61,590 nt of DNA, taken from JALCOL01 sp022649665 (GTDB taxonomy: Bacteria > Bacillota > Bacilli > Lactobacillales > Enterococcaceae). The stretch lies in assembly GCA_030372335.1 (NCBI GenBank), contig JAUDCW010000015.1. One strand, 5' to 3'. The notes under the pieces are model-generated. The model was not told where the DNA came from. It saw only the letters and a list, made by a program, of their open reading frames with translations, and ran no database searches. Below, piece after piece: positions 50,779 through 59,310 of the stretch (position 1 is its first letter; each line of letters starts with the position of its first letter). The position numbers were made by a program, and so were the translations under genes.

Positions 50779-51504
50779 TTGAAACTGAAGAATGTGTTTC
50801 AGCGCAAAGAAAACAAATATCTGCTGCCGCAAACCGTTTTTGATGATTTTGTGCTTGATCTGGAGCAGCAGATGGCGGTCGATGAATTTGGCTTGCACAC
50901 GATCCTTTCGCTTTATTATGACACGGCCGACTATCAACTGATCAAGTGGTCGATCGATAAACCGCGGTATAAGGAAAAATTCCGCATTCGTGCATACGAG
51001 GTGCCGGGTCCGGACAGTTTGCTCTTTTTAGAGATCAAGAAGAAAGTCAACGGGATCGTGTATAAGCGCCGGCTCGCGCTGGATTATCCCACATATCTCG
51101 TATGGCAGCAAACCGGCCGGCTCACGGTCGATCCGAAAGAAGCCGGCCAGATCAAGCGTGAGATCGATTGGCTTTTCACCAAATATCCGCATCTTGCAGC
51201 GCGCGTCTTGATCGCTTATGATCGTGTTTCGTATTTCGATGCGGAAGATGAAAATTTTCGCGTGACATTCGACCGAAACATTCGCTGGCGCGACCAGAAT
51301 CTCGATTTGAGCGCCGGCGGCAGCGGAATGCTCGCCGCTCCCGAGATCGATGTGCTGATGGAAGTCAAAGCGCTCGGTGCCTATCCTTTATGGTTTGTCG
51401 AACTTTTGAACAAACATCAGCTCCGCCAATCAAGCTTTTCTAAATATGCGCAAGTTTTTCAGCGACATTTATTCAAAAAGGAGTGCACAAAGCATGCTGG
51501 GTAG
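50779..51504 (+). CDS. VTC-domain polyphosphate polymerase-like protein
   Basis: A 241-residue cytosolic VTC domain. The conserved KENKYLLP near the start, ETxSLYYDT-like LSLYYDTADY, RYKEKFRIRAY and the LEIKKKVNGIVYKRR strand supply the basic tunnel residues. In yeast Vtc4 this fold makes polyphosphate. The start is uncertain: TTG 50779 has AAGGAGG 8 bases upstream, and ATG 50758 is possible. It overlaps the DUF4956 gene, a frequent partner. Confidence 0.85.
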   Translation: MKLKNVFQRKENKYLLPQTVFDDFVLDLEQQMAVDEFGLHTILSLYYDTADYQLIKWSIDKPRYKEKFRIRAYEVPGPDSLLFLEIKKKVNGIVYKRRLALDYPTYLVWQQTGRLTVDPKEAGQIKREIDWLFTKYPHLAARVLIAYDRVSYFDAEDENFRVTFDRNIRWRDQNLDLSAGGSGMLAAPEIDVLMEVKALGAYPLWFVELLNKHQLRQSSFSKYAQVFQRHLFKKECTKHAG

Positions 51505-52168
51505 TTTACTGACGAACAATGGAAAAATCGATATGAAAGAACTCATGATCTGCATCGCGGCGTCGCTCGTGCTGGGGATCTTGGTTGCTTGTGTCCACAT
51601 GGTACGAAACGTCTATACGAAAAATTTTGTGATCACGCTGGCGATTTTGCCAGTATTGGTCCAATCAGTGATCATGCTGGTCAACGGCAACCTAGGGACA
51701 GGAGTGGCGATCTTGGGAGCGTTCAGCTTGATCCGCTTCCGGTCAGTTCCAGGCGGTGCGCGGGAGATCACGAGTGTATTTTGGTCGATGGGGGTTGGTC
51801 TGGCGACCGGCATGGGGTTTGTCGCGTATATTTTTGTTTTTTCTTTGATCGTCGCGGTTTTTCTCCTGCTTCTTTACAGCACTCCTTTTGGCGACCGGCA
51901 TAAAAATGCGGAACGCGAGCTCAAAGTTACGATCCCGGAAGATCTGGATTATCCGGGATTGTTCGATGATCTGCTGAAAAAATATGCACTTTCTTCTCAT
52001 CTGGAATCCGTGCGAACAACGACAATGGGCAGTTTGTATGAATTGCGCTACCGCTTGCTGCTGAAAGACAAAGCGCAGGAAAAAGAGCTGATCGATGCGG
52101 TCCGAACGCGCAACGGCAATCTGCCGGTCGTCCTCGGGAAAGCCGCCACGAATCGTGATGAATTGTAG
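51494..52168 (+). CDS. DUF4956 membrane protein
   Basis: A 224-residue protein with an N-terminal membrane part of about four helices (about 12-130) containing GAFSLIRFRSVPGGAREI, and a C-terminal cytoplasmic alpha/beta domain (about 140-224). This is the DUF4956 family, often next to VTC-domain genes and therefore thought to help polyphosphate synthesis or export. ATG behind AAGGAG. Confidence 0.85.
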   Translation: MLGSLLTNNGKIDMKELMICIAASLVLGILVACVHMVRNVYTKNFVITLAILPVLVQSVIMLVNGNLGTGVAILGAFSLIRFRSVPGGAREITSVFWSMGVGLATGMGFVAYIFVFSLIVAVFLLLLYSTPFGDRHKNAERELKVTIPEDLDYPGLFDDLLKKYALSSHLESVRTTTMGSLYELRYRLLLKDKAQEKELIDAVRTRNGNLPVVLGKAATNRDEL

Positions 52169-52185
52169 CAGAAAGGGGACGGCCT

Positions 52186-54018
52186 ATGAAAAAAATTTTT
52201 CCGGTCCTGTTATTCAGCGGGCTGCTTTTGAGCGCATGTGCTTCAGGAACAGCGACGCAGAGCAGTACTGCTAAAAGCAGCCAGAAAACAGCGACTGTTA
52301 AAACAACGAAAAAAACTTCTGGTTATTATGGAAAATACGAAAGCGAAGACAGCGATGAGAGCAGCACCGATGAAGTAAAAGTGGATCTTTCGGAGAATAC
52401 GCAGGAAGCGGAGGGTGTAAGCGTCAAAGATCAAACGGTGACGATCACCAAAGGCGGCACATATCTCTTGACGGGTGAACTTGCCGGCCAAATGATCGTG
52501 AAAGCGGCCAAAACGGAGAAAGTCCATTTGATTTTAAACGGTGTCACGATCGAAAATAAAAAAGGGCCGGCGGTCGATATCGAGCAAGCGGAAAAAGTCA
52601 CGATGACGCTGCAAAAAGATAGTCTCAATACCTTGACGGATGGAACCGATTATTCACTGGCTGACAACGCGACTGAACCGGATGCAGCTCTTTACAGCAA
52701 GGAAGATCTTTCGCTTAACGGCAGCGGCAAGCTCGTCGTTACTGGAAATTACAGCAATGGGATCCGTTCAAAAGACGATCTTGTGATCTCGTCCGGTGAA
52801 TATGAAGTTACGGCGAAAAACAACGCACTGAAAGGCAAAGACTCCGTTTCGATCAAATCCGGGACATTTACGCTGAAAACAACCGAAGGCGATGCGGTCC
52901 AATCGGACAACACGGCCAGCGGCAAAGGCACGCTGGCGATCGACGGCGGGACCTTTACGATCAAGAGCGGTCGCGACGGGATCCAAGCGGCGACCGACCT
53001 GTTGATCCAAAATGCAAAAGTCACGATCAAAACTGCAGATGGCGCGGCAACTGCGGATCCTGATAAAAATGAAAGCTATAAAGGCCTGAAAGCCGGTAAT
53101 TCGATCCAAGTGTCGAGCGGGACGATCGCAGTCGACAGTGCGGATGATGCGCTCCATTCCGACAAAGATGTCATCATCAGCGGCGGGACCTTTACGCTGA
53201 GTTCGGGGGACGACGGGATCCATGCTGATCAGAACCTGACGATCAAAAACGGCAAGATCACGATCGAGAAGTCCTATGAAGGACTGGAGGCGAGCATTAT
53301 CGACTATCAAGGCGGAACGACTCGTTTGAGCGCGTCTGATGACGGGGTGAATGCTGGCGGAGGCAGCGATACCGATCAAAGCTCCGGAAAATTCGGCGCG
53401 GACTCATTCGGCGGCGGCCCCGGTGGCGGGGATCAGGCAGACAGCAGCAAACAAGTCAAACTCTCCGGCGGGATCCTGGTTGTTGACGCGGAAGGTGATG
53501 GTTTGGACAGCAACGGCAATATCGAGATGAGTGACGGGGTCGTTGTTGTCAATGGGCCGACACGCGGAGGCAATGGCGCGCTTGACTACAACGGTACATT
53601 TACATTGACCGGGGGCACGCTGGCAGCCGCCGGGACGACCGACATGGCGCAAAATGTCAGCGACACTTCGACGCAGACAGCGGTCAAGATCACTTTTGAT
53701 CAGCAGCAGGCAAAAGATACGCTGATCAGTTTGAAAAACGAAAGCGGCGATACGGTCATTTCGTTTGCGGCCGCCAAAGCTTTCCAATCGCTCGTTCTTT
53801 CAACACCGGCACTGAAGGGCGGAAGCTATACCTTGACCAGCGGCGGGACGAACAGCGGAACGGATGAGTCCGGCGTGTATCTGGCTGGCAAAGCGTCCGG
53901 CGATACAACACTGGGGACTCTGAAAATCTCTTCCACTGTTGCCAATTTGACCCAATCCGGAGAAGAGTCAAGCAGTCAAGGAACTCCAGGTGGCGCGGGC
54001 GGCCCCAGCGGAAAATAA
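52186..54018 (+). CDS. Cthe_2159-type carbohydrate-binding lipoprotein
   Basis: A 610-residue lipoprotein. The lipobox LSAC has lipidated Cys18; a Ser/Thr/Lys linker follows. A long repetitive right-handed beta-helix (about 65-530) has many repeats of GxGTLxIxGGTFTI/KSGxDGIxA type. Asp-rich turns such as DDGIHAD and DGLDSNG suggest calcium binding. The C-terminal Gly/Ser/Pro-rich tail is short. Matches DUF4353 (Cthe_2159), described as binding cellulose and pectin-like polysaccharides. It accompanies VTC/DUF4956, indicating a surface polymer role. Confidence 0.85.
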   Translation: MKKIFPVLLFSGLLLSACASGTATQSSTAKSSQKTATVKTTKKTSGYYGKYESEDSDESSTDEVKVDLSENTQEAEGVSVKDQTVTITKGGTYLLTGELAGQMIVKAAKTEKVHLILNGVTIENKKGPAVDIEQAEKVTMTLQKDSLNTLTDGTDYSLADNATEPDAALYSKEDLSLNGSGKLVVTGNYSNGIRSKDDLVISSGEYEVTAKNNALKGKDSVSIKSGTFTLKTTEGDAVQSDNTASGKGTLAIDGGTFTIKSGRDGIQAATDLLIQNAKVTIKTADGAATADPDKNESYKGLKAGNSIQVSSGTIAVDSADDALHSDKDVIISGGTFTLSSGDDGIHADQNLTIKNGKITIEKSYEGLEASIIDYQGGTTRLSASDDGVNAGGGSDTDQSSGKFGADSFGGGPGGGDQADSSKQVKLSGGILVVDAEGDGLDSNGNIEMSDGVVVVNGPTRGGNGALDYNGTFTLTGGTLAAAGTTDMAQNVSDTSTQTAVKITFDQQQAKDTLISLKNESGDTVISFAAAKAFQSLVLSTPALKGGSYTLTSGGTNSGTDESGVYLAGKASGDTTLGTLKISSTVANLTQSGEESSSQGTPGGAGGPSGK

Positions 54019-54033
54019 GCCGGACATTCTTAT

Positions 54034-54062
54034 TTGACAAATCGGCCATTTGGGAATAATGT
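54034..54062 (+). promoter_or_regulatory. Promoter of rpsN
   Basis: TTGACA (54034-54039) and TAATGT (54057-54062) with a 17-base spacer. No convincing Zur operator is visible around it. Confidence 0.65.
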
Positions 54063-54126
54063 AAAGTTGTTTGAAATTTGATTGTCCCTGTGTTGAATGG
54101 CAGCACTTGAGAGGGAGAAATATCTA

Positions 54127-54396
54127 TTGGCAAAAAAATCAAAAATCGCAAAAGCTGAAAAACAGCGCGCAATGATCGCAAAATATGCGAAACTGCGCTG
54201 GGAATTGAAACAGGAACATAACTATGCTGCATTGGCTAAATTGCCGAAAGATTCCAATCCGAACCGCTACAAAAACCGCGATCTGATCGATGGTCGGCCG
54301 CGCGGCTATATGCGCAAGTTCGGTATGTCACGAATCAATTTCCGTCAATTAGCGCATCTGGGTCAGATTCCCGGCGTGAAAAAAGCCAGCTGGTAA
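54127..54396 (+). CDS. rpsN: 30S ribosomal protein S14, zinc-independent form
   Basis: An 89-residue ribosomal protein that binds 16S rRNA in the small-subunit head. The sequence AKKSKIAKAEKQ at the start and the C-terminal GQIPGVKKASW are the long form without the CxxC zinc ribbon. The TTG at 54127 is preferred because S14 proteins begin at exactly this lysine-rich segment, and AGGGAG lies 10 bases upstream. It is a single gene away from the ribosomal operons, as for zinc-sparing paralogues in Firmicutes. Confidence 0.92.
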   Translation: MAKKSKIAKAEKQRAMIAKYAKLRWELKQEHNYAALAKLPKDSNPNRYKNRDLIDGRPRGYMRKFGMSRINFRQLAHLGQIPGVKKASW

Positions 54397-54456
54397 AAAA
54401 GATAGCGACAAAACGGCTTGTTTCCGAAAGCTGTTTTGGAATGCCATCTATTGAAG

Positions 54457-54491
54457 AAAGCTCATGACTAATTTTGGTCATGAGCTTTTTT
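54457..54491 (+). terminator. Terminator of rpsN
   Basis: A 12-bp stem, AAAGCTCATGAC at 54457-54468 pairing with 54477-54488, and a T run. The 344-base gap to the next gene also holds an inverted repeat at 54645-54667 and the PTS promoter. Confidence 0.85.
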
Positions 54492-54644
54492 GTGTTTTCT
54501 CTGAGGATCTTCTGAAGAAAATTGCCAGAATTATTTAGATCCCTAATCAGAGACGATCCTTTTAAATCGTTTTTCAAGAAATGTAATATAACTATAAACA
54601 GTGAACGCCGAAACGATGCGGCAATGAAGATCACGGGGCTTCGG

Positions 54645-54667
54645 TTCAATAAAAAAAAATTATTGAA
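54645..54667. repeat. Inverted repeat upstream of PTS regulator promoter
   Basis: The arms TTCAATAA (54645-54652) and TTATTGAA (54660-54667) are separated by seven A. The site is 24 bases upstream of the -35 and might be an operator for the PRD regulator. Otherwise the interval between rpsN terminator and promoter shows no gene. Confidence 0.45.
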
Positions 54668-54690
54668 GACAGATTGGACTGAACAGTGAT

Positions 54691-54718
54691 TTGATAGTAA
54701 CCGGTTTCATTATATACT
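54691..54718 (+). promoter_or_regulatory. Promoter with embedded cre site
   Basis: TTGATA (54691-54696) and TATACT (54713-54718) are spaced by 16 bases. The spacer contains AGTAACCGGTTTCA (54696-54709), matching the cre consensus at all defined positions but the first. CcpA bound there would block RNA polymerase, giving direct glucose repression of the PTS operon. Confidence 0.7.
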
Positions 54719-54740
54719 CTGAGTAAGGAGATGAACCAAG

Positions 54741-56771
54741 ATGAAGTACCGGATGGGCTATCTTTTTTCTGAATTCAACGGGAAAAAGATTACAAAATCG
54801 AAAGCTGAAGAAACTGCCTCCCTTCCAATCGAAGAAATCCTTCAGCACTTGCAGGCAGTTTCAAATCATCGAATGGACCGTTCCGATAGTATGATCCAAA
54901 TCCCATTGATCAGCATCAATGAATGGGCGGCATATATCTCCGATGTTAGCGCTGTGGATGTCATTTATTCTGAAGAAGAGCGGCAATATTTGATTTATTT
55001 GATGGCTTATAGCGAGTTCGAAGAATATTCAGTATTTCATTTCCAAGATTTTTTGAGAGTCTCCAAAGGGACAGTTTTATCGGATATCAAAAAGTTGCGG
55101 AAAAAGATCGAGCCGTCAGGAATTCTATGTAATTATTCACGAAAAAAAGGCTTTTATCTTTCCGGAGATGAATTTGCGATTCGAAGACAAGCGCAAAACT
55201 ATTTGGCGGAATTATACAGTGCTGTCAATGGAAAGTTTGCGGTTTCTTTCCTGCTTTCAGAATATCAAATCGAATTATACGCTAAAATCCGGGATACTTT
55301 AGAGCAGACGATCGCACAGTTTTCTTTGCGGACGGTTCCTGGAAGAGTCGATGAAGTGACCTACTTTATCGGTTTTTCACTGCGCAGGATCTATAAATAT
55401 CCTTTTGAAAGAATCAAAAATGAAGAGCTGATCAGTGATTTGAAAATGTGTTCGGCAGTGAAATTTTTTCTAAAAAGCTTTTTAAATCAGCCATACGACA
55501 TCAATGCAAAAAAAGAAATCACCTTTTTCACGATCTTTTTCCTCAGTGTTTCAGAAGGTGAATGGGAAGATGTGAAACTTGAATTTTTATTTGCCTGCTC
55601 TTTGGAGATCCTTCATCACATGGAGAACTACGCAGCGGTGAACTTCAAAAATTTCCGCGACGTTCTATTCAATACTTTTTATCATTTGGTTCCAGCATAT
55701 TTTCGCATAAGCTACGGACTATATTTGCCGAATATCATGATCCAAAAAATTACCGAAGAATATGGAGAGCTTTTTGAGATCACACATCGTGCGCTCTTTC
55801 CACTAGAAAAAATCGTCGAGACTTCGATACCTGATGAAGAAGTCGGATATTTTACGATTTTATTCGGCGGAGCGATCTTTGGTTCGCAAGAAAAAGATGA
55901 GATCGATTCACTGCGTGCCGTTGTTGTCTGCCCGAATGGGATCAGCTCTTCTTTGATCCTTTTATCTGAGTTGAAGCGCATGCTTCCGACCATCGATTTT
56001 CAATCTGCAAACTCGGTCAGTGAAATCGACAATCTGGATAAAAATTCTTATGACATTATTTTCTCAACGGTTCAAATGTCGAATCAAAAAGATGTCTATC
56101 TTGTCAGCCCGCTGATGTCGGCCCTCGAGAAAAATGAGCTGATGAACACGCTTCAAAAAAGATGGTTTTTACCAGGCTTCTCATTTCCAAACGTCAAGGA
56201 AATCGTGGACGGCCTATTACCTTATATCACTTTAAAGAAAGGGGTGAGTGAAGAAAAATTATACCGAATAATCAATCGGAAGATCAATCATATTCATCAA
56301 GTAAAGGAGGATGGTAGACCGATGTTGAGTGAATTATTGACTCAAGACATGATCCAGCTAAGCGATAAAAAACTTAACTGGACAGAAGCAATCGCACTGG
56401 CGGCTCAGCCGCTAATAGATAATGGCGCAATCCAAGAACGATATATCGATGCGATGATCGATAAAGTCAAAGAATTCGGGGCCTTTATCCATATCGGTGA
56501 AAATATCGCTTTACCGCATGCCCGTCCCGAAGACGGCGTAAACAAACTGGGAATGACACTGTTAAAGACTTCCAAGCCGGTGCTGCTTTTGGATGATGAA
56601 AAGCATCCCATCACGATTTTTATCTGTTTAGCAGCAGTCGATAATGAAACACACTTACGCGCGCTAGCAAGCCTGACTAAAATTTTATCTGATAAAGAAA
56701 AGCTCCACGCGCTTTTGAAGGCAGAATCAAAAGAAGAAATTTATCAAATCATTCAAAAAGGAGAGGATTAA
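54741..56771 (+). CDS. PRD-containing regulator with EIIB-like and EIIA domains
   Basis: A 676-residue BglG/MtlR-type regulator. It has N-terminal helix-turn-helix regions (about 20-150; DFLRVSKGTVLSDIKKL), two PRD domains (about 170-385), an EIIB-like domain (about 390-480, with Cys397 in VVVCPNG) and a C-terminal EIIA of the mannitol/ascorbate type (about 528-676, phospho-His593 in IALPHARPEDG). Phosphorylation by HPr and EIIB should tune activity. The operon encodes EIIB and EIIC but no separate EIIA, so this EIIA domain may serve transport. An internal start with a strong ribosome site precedes it (56322). Confidence 0.9.
   Translation: MKYRMGYLFSEFNGKKITKSKAEETASLPIEEILQHLQAVSNHRMDRSDSMIQIPLISINEWAAYISDVSAVDVIYSEEERQYLIYLMAYSEFEEYSVFHFQDFLRVSKGTVLSDIKKLRKKIEPSGILCNYSRKKGFYLSGDEFAIRRQAQNYLAELYSAVNGKFAVSFLLSEYQIELYAKIRDTLEQTIAQFSLRTVPGRVDEVTYFIGFSLRRIYKYPFERIKNEELISDLKMCSAVKFFLKSFLNQPYDINAKKEITFFTIFFLSVSEGEWEDVKLEFLFACSLEILHHMENYAAVNFKNFRDVLFNTFYHLVPAYFRISYGLYLPNIMIQKITEEYGELFEITHRALFPLEKIVETSIPDEEVGYFTILFGGAIFGSQEKDEIDSLRAVVVCPNGISSSLILLSELKRMLPTIDFQSANSVSEIDNLDKNSYDIIFSTVQMSNQKDVYLVSPLMSALEKNELMNTLQKRWFLPGFSFPNVKEIVDGLLPYITLKKGVSEEKLYRIINRKINHIHQVKEDGRPMLSELLTQDMIQLSDKKLNWTEAIALAAQPLIDNGAIQERYIDAMIDKVKEFGAFIHIGENIALPHARPEDGVNKLGMTLLKTSKPVLLLDDEKHPITIFICLAAVDNETHLRALASLTKILSDKEKLHALLKAESKEEIYQIIQKGED
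56303..56324 (+). promoter_or_regulatory. Internal ribosome binding site and start for a free EIIA
   Basis: AAAGGAGG at 56303-56310 is followed, after 11 bases, by an in-frame ATG at 56322 (residue 528 of the regulator). Initiation there would give a 149-residue protein exactly covering the EIIA domain. Such a strong site inside a coding region is unusual. Use is inferred, not shown. Confidence 0.5.
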
Positions 56772-56772
56772 G

Positions 56773-57054
56773 ATGAAACTAGCAGCTGTTTGCGGATCAG
56801 GATTAGGATCAAGCTTTATGGTGGAAATGAATATCAACAGTATTTTGAAAAAATTAGGAGTCGATGATGTTGAAGTAACGCACTTTGACATGGGCAGTGC
56901 ATCGCCAGATATGGCAGATGTGTTTTTTGTGGCCAGTGATTTAGCGGATAGTGCAGATCACTTAGGAAATGTAGTCGTCCTGGACAGCATTATTGATTTG
57001 GATGAACTTGAAGATAAAGTGAAAAAAGTTTTAGAAGAGAAGGGAAAGCTATAA
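56773..57054 (+). CDS. PTS EIIB subunit, ascorbate/SgaB-like
   Basis: A 93-residue soluble PTS subunit with the phospho-accepting Cys7 in VCGSGLGSSF. It takes phosphate from EIIA and gives it to the sugar bound to EIIC. Begins one base after the regulator stop. The family includes UlaB, but pentitol and other ascorbate-type substrates occur. Confidence 0.9.
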   Translation: MKLAAVCGSGLGSSFMVEMNINSILKKLGVDDVEVTHFDMGSASPDMADVFFVASDLADSADHLGNVVVLDSIIDLDELEDKVKKVLEEKGKL

Positions 57055-57074
57055 AAAATAAGGAGGATTAGCAA

Positions 57075-58445
57075 ATGAATGGAGTACTTAAGATCATTAT
57101 CGACATTGCAAGTACCCCCGCAATTTTAGTTTCATTAATTGCGGTCTTGGGGCTCTTGCTGCAGAAGAAACATGTCGGAGATATCGTGCGCGGAGGGATC
57201 AAGACATTTGTCGGTTTTATTGTATTAACTTCGGGGGCCGCAGTGGTCAGCGATTCCTTGGCACCCTTTGGAGAGATGTTCCAACACGCATTTCATGTCA
57301 GCGGGGTGGTCCCGAATAATGAAGCGATCGTGGCTGTGGCGTTGACGACTTTTGGAACGTATACTGCACTTATTATGCTGGCAGGAATGGCATTCAATAT
57401 TTTATTTGCACGGATCACGAAATTTAAATATATATATTTGACTGGTCACGCAATGCTCTATATGTCTTGTTTGATCGCAGTTATTTTGACAACGACAAAA
57501 ATGAATACTGGTTTGATGGTTCTGATCGGCGGGATCGCTTTAGGACTTTCGAATACAATTTTTCCGGCAATTTTGCAACCGTTCACAAAAGAAGTTACGA
57601 AAACTGACAATGTGGCATTAGGACATACCGGGAACTTTGGCTATGCATTTAGCGCCTTGATTGGAAAATGGTTTGGAAATAAAGAAAAATCGACAGAAGA
57701 TATCAATTTTCCAAAAGGACTTTCTTTCTTGCGCGACTCGACGGTCAGCATCACGATCACAATGGCAGTTGTTTATGTGATCGTTGCGATTTTTGCAGGG
57801 AATGGCTATGTAACCGGAAAATTAAGCGACGGAACCAACTATATTATTTTCGCCCTTCAAAAAGCCGGAGCCTTCGCAGCCGGGGTATTCATCATTTTAG
57901 CCGGAGTACGTTTGATCTTGGCAGAAATCGTACCTGCGTTTAAAGGAATCTCTGAAAAATTAGTGCCAAATGCAAAACCAGCCCTTGACTGCCCGATCGT
58001 ATTCCCCTATGCACCAAATGCGGTTTTGATCGGATTCTTCTCAAGCTTTGTCGGCGGGATCGTGAGCTTGCTGATCATGGCCGTTACTGGTTCTACGATC
58101 ATCATTCCGGGTGTTGTTCCTCACTTTTTCTGCGGGGCCACTGCCGGAGTTTATGGAAATGCGACCGGCGGCATGCGCGGAGCAGTATTAGGATCATTTT
58201 TACAAGGGATATTAATCAGCTTTATGCCAATCTTCTTAATGCCAGTTTTAGGCAATCTTGGCTTCCAAGGATCGACCTTCTCTGATACGGATTACGGAGT
58301 AGTCGGGATCTTCATGGGGAACTTAGCAAAAGTTGGCGGTCAAATCGCGGTCATTGTCGGAGTTCTGCTCGTATTTGTCGTGCTGATGCTGCTGACATTC
58401 ATGAATAAAGGAAAAGGAAAACTAGCTGAAGGAGACCAAAAGTAG
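57075..58445 (+). CDS. PTS EIIC permease, ascorbate (UlaA/SgaT) family
   Basis: A 456-residue membrane protein with about eleven helices. The segments RGGIKTFVGFIVLTSGA, GHTGNFGYA and IPGVVPHFFCGATAGVYGNA fit the UlaA family. It transports and, with the EIIB, phosphorylates a sugar acid or related compound. Split transketolase genes follow, suggesting a product entering the pentose phosphate route. Confidence 0.9.
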   Translation: MNGVLKIIIDIASTPAILVSLIAVLGLLLQKKHVGDIVRGGIKTFVGFIVLTSGAAVVSDSLAPFGEMFQHAFHVSGVVPNNEAIVAVALTTFGTYTALIMLAGMAFNILFARITKFKYIYLTGHAMLYMSCLIAVILTTTKMNTGLMVLIGGIALGLSNTIFPAILQPFTKEVTKTDNVALGHTGNFGYAFSALIGKWFGNKEKSTEDINFPKGLSFLRDSTVSITITMAVVYVIVAIFAGNGYVTGKLSDGTNYIIFALQKAGAFAAGVFIILAGVRLILAEIVPAFKGISEKLVPNAKPALDCPIVFPYAPNAVLIGFFSSFVGGIVSLLIMAVTGSTIIIPGVVPHFFCGATAGVYGNATGGMRGAVLGSFLQGILISFMPIFLMPVLGNLGFQGSTFSDTDYGVVGIFMGNLAKVGGQIAVIVGVLLVFVVLMLLTFMNKGKGKLAEGDQK

Positions 58446-58457
58446 AAAGGTGTTTCT

Positions 58458-59309
58458 ATGAATAAAGAAGAAATACAAGAGTTAAAAAACTTTGCAACAA
58501 AAATCAGGATCGAAACGATCAAATCGATTCAAAAAGTCGGATCGGGCCATATTGGCGGTTCGCTTTCGATCGCTGATTTGCTGGCAGTTCTTTATGGGAA
58601 ACAAATGAAATACGATCCAGAGAATCCCAAATGGGAAGATCGCGATCAGTTGGTGCTGTCCAAGGGACATGCCGGCCCGGCGCTATACAGCGCCTTAGCA
58701 TTGAAAGGCTTTTTTCCGCTTTCTTGGTTAGGGACTTTAAATCAAGGTGGGACTCGCTTGCCATCGCATCCAGATAAAAACAAAACGCCGGGCGTCGATG
58801 CAACGACCGGCTCACTTGGGCAGGGTACTTCTGTCGCAGCGGGAATCGCCACAGCATTAAAGCTAAAAAAGAAGGAGAACTACGTTTACTTGATCGTCGG
58901 CGATGGCGAGCTGAATGAAGGACAATGTTGGGAAGCTTTCCAGTATTTAGCTCATTTTAAGATGAATAATTGCATCGTCATCATTGATGAAAACAAGAAG
59001 CAGCTAGATGGAAAAACGATCGATATCATCAATCCTTTCAGCATTGAAGCCAAAATGAGGGCTTTCGGCTTTACTACATTGTATGTCAAAGGAAATGATT
59101 ATGAAGCAATCAATGATGCAATCACTTATTGTAAAGATGTGAAGAATTCGGCCGTCTGCATCGTGCTTGATACAATTAAAGGGCAGGGAGTAGAATTTTT
59201 TGAGCAAATGAAAGACAATCATTCAGTAAAATTCAATACAGAAGAGATCAATCAAAAGACCGCGATAATTTTGGAACAAATGGAAGCATCACTAAAGGAG
59301 CGTGCCTGA
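58458..59309 (+). CDS. Transketolase, N-terminal subunit
   Basis: A 283-residue half-transketolase holding the thiamine-diphosphate PP domain. It shows GSGHIGGSLSIADLLAVLY (about 27-45), SKGHAGPALY, the cofactor motif GDGELNEGQCWEAF (about 151-164) and DENKKQLDG. Together with the next gene it reconstitutes a full enzyme that moves two-carbon units between pentose and other sugar phosphates. Overlap is avoided by one base. Confidence 0.92.
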   Translation: MNKEEIQELKNFATKIRIETIKSIQKVGSGHIGGSLSIADLLAVLYGKQMKYDPENPKWEDRDQLVLSKGHAGPALYSALALKGFFPLSWLGTLNQGGTRLPSHPDKNKTPGVDATTGSLGQGTSVAAGIATALKLKKKENYVYLIVGDGELNEGQCWEAFQYLAHFKMNNCIVIIDENKKQLDGKTIDIINPFSIEAKMRAFGFTTLYVKGNDYEAINDAITYCKDVKNSAVCIVLDTIKGQGVEFFEQMKDNHSVKFNTEEINQKTAIILEQMEASLKERA

Positions 59310-59310
59310 T

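Noticed and set aside
52186..54018. Tandem DNA repeats in the Cthe_2159-type gene
   Set aside because: The repetition is at protein level (beta-helix turns), with variable codons; not a DNA repeat array.
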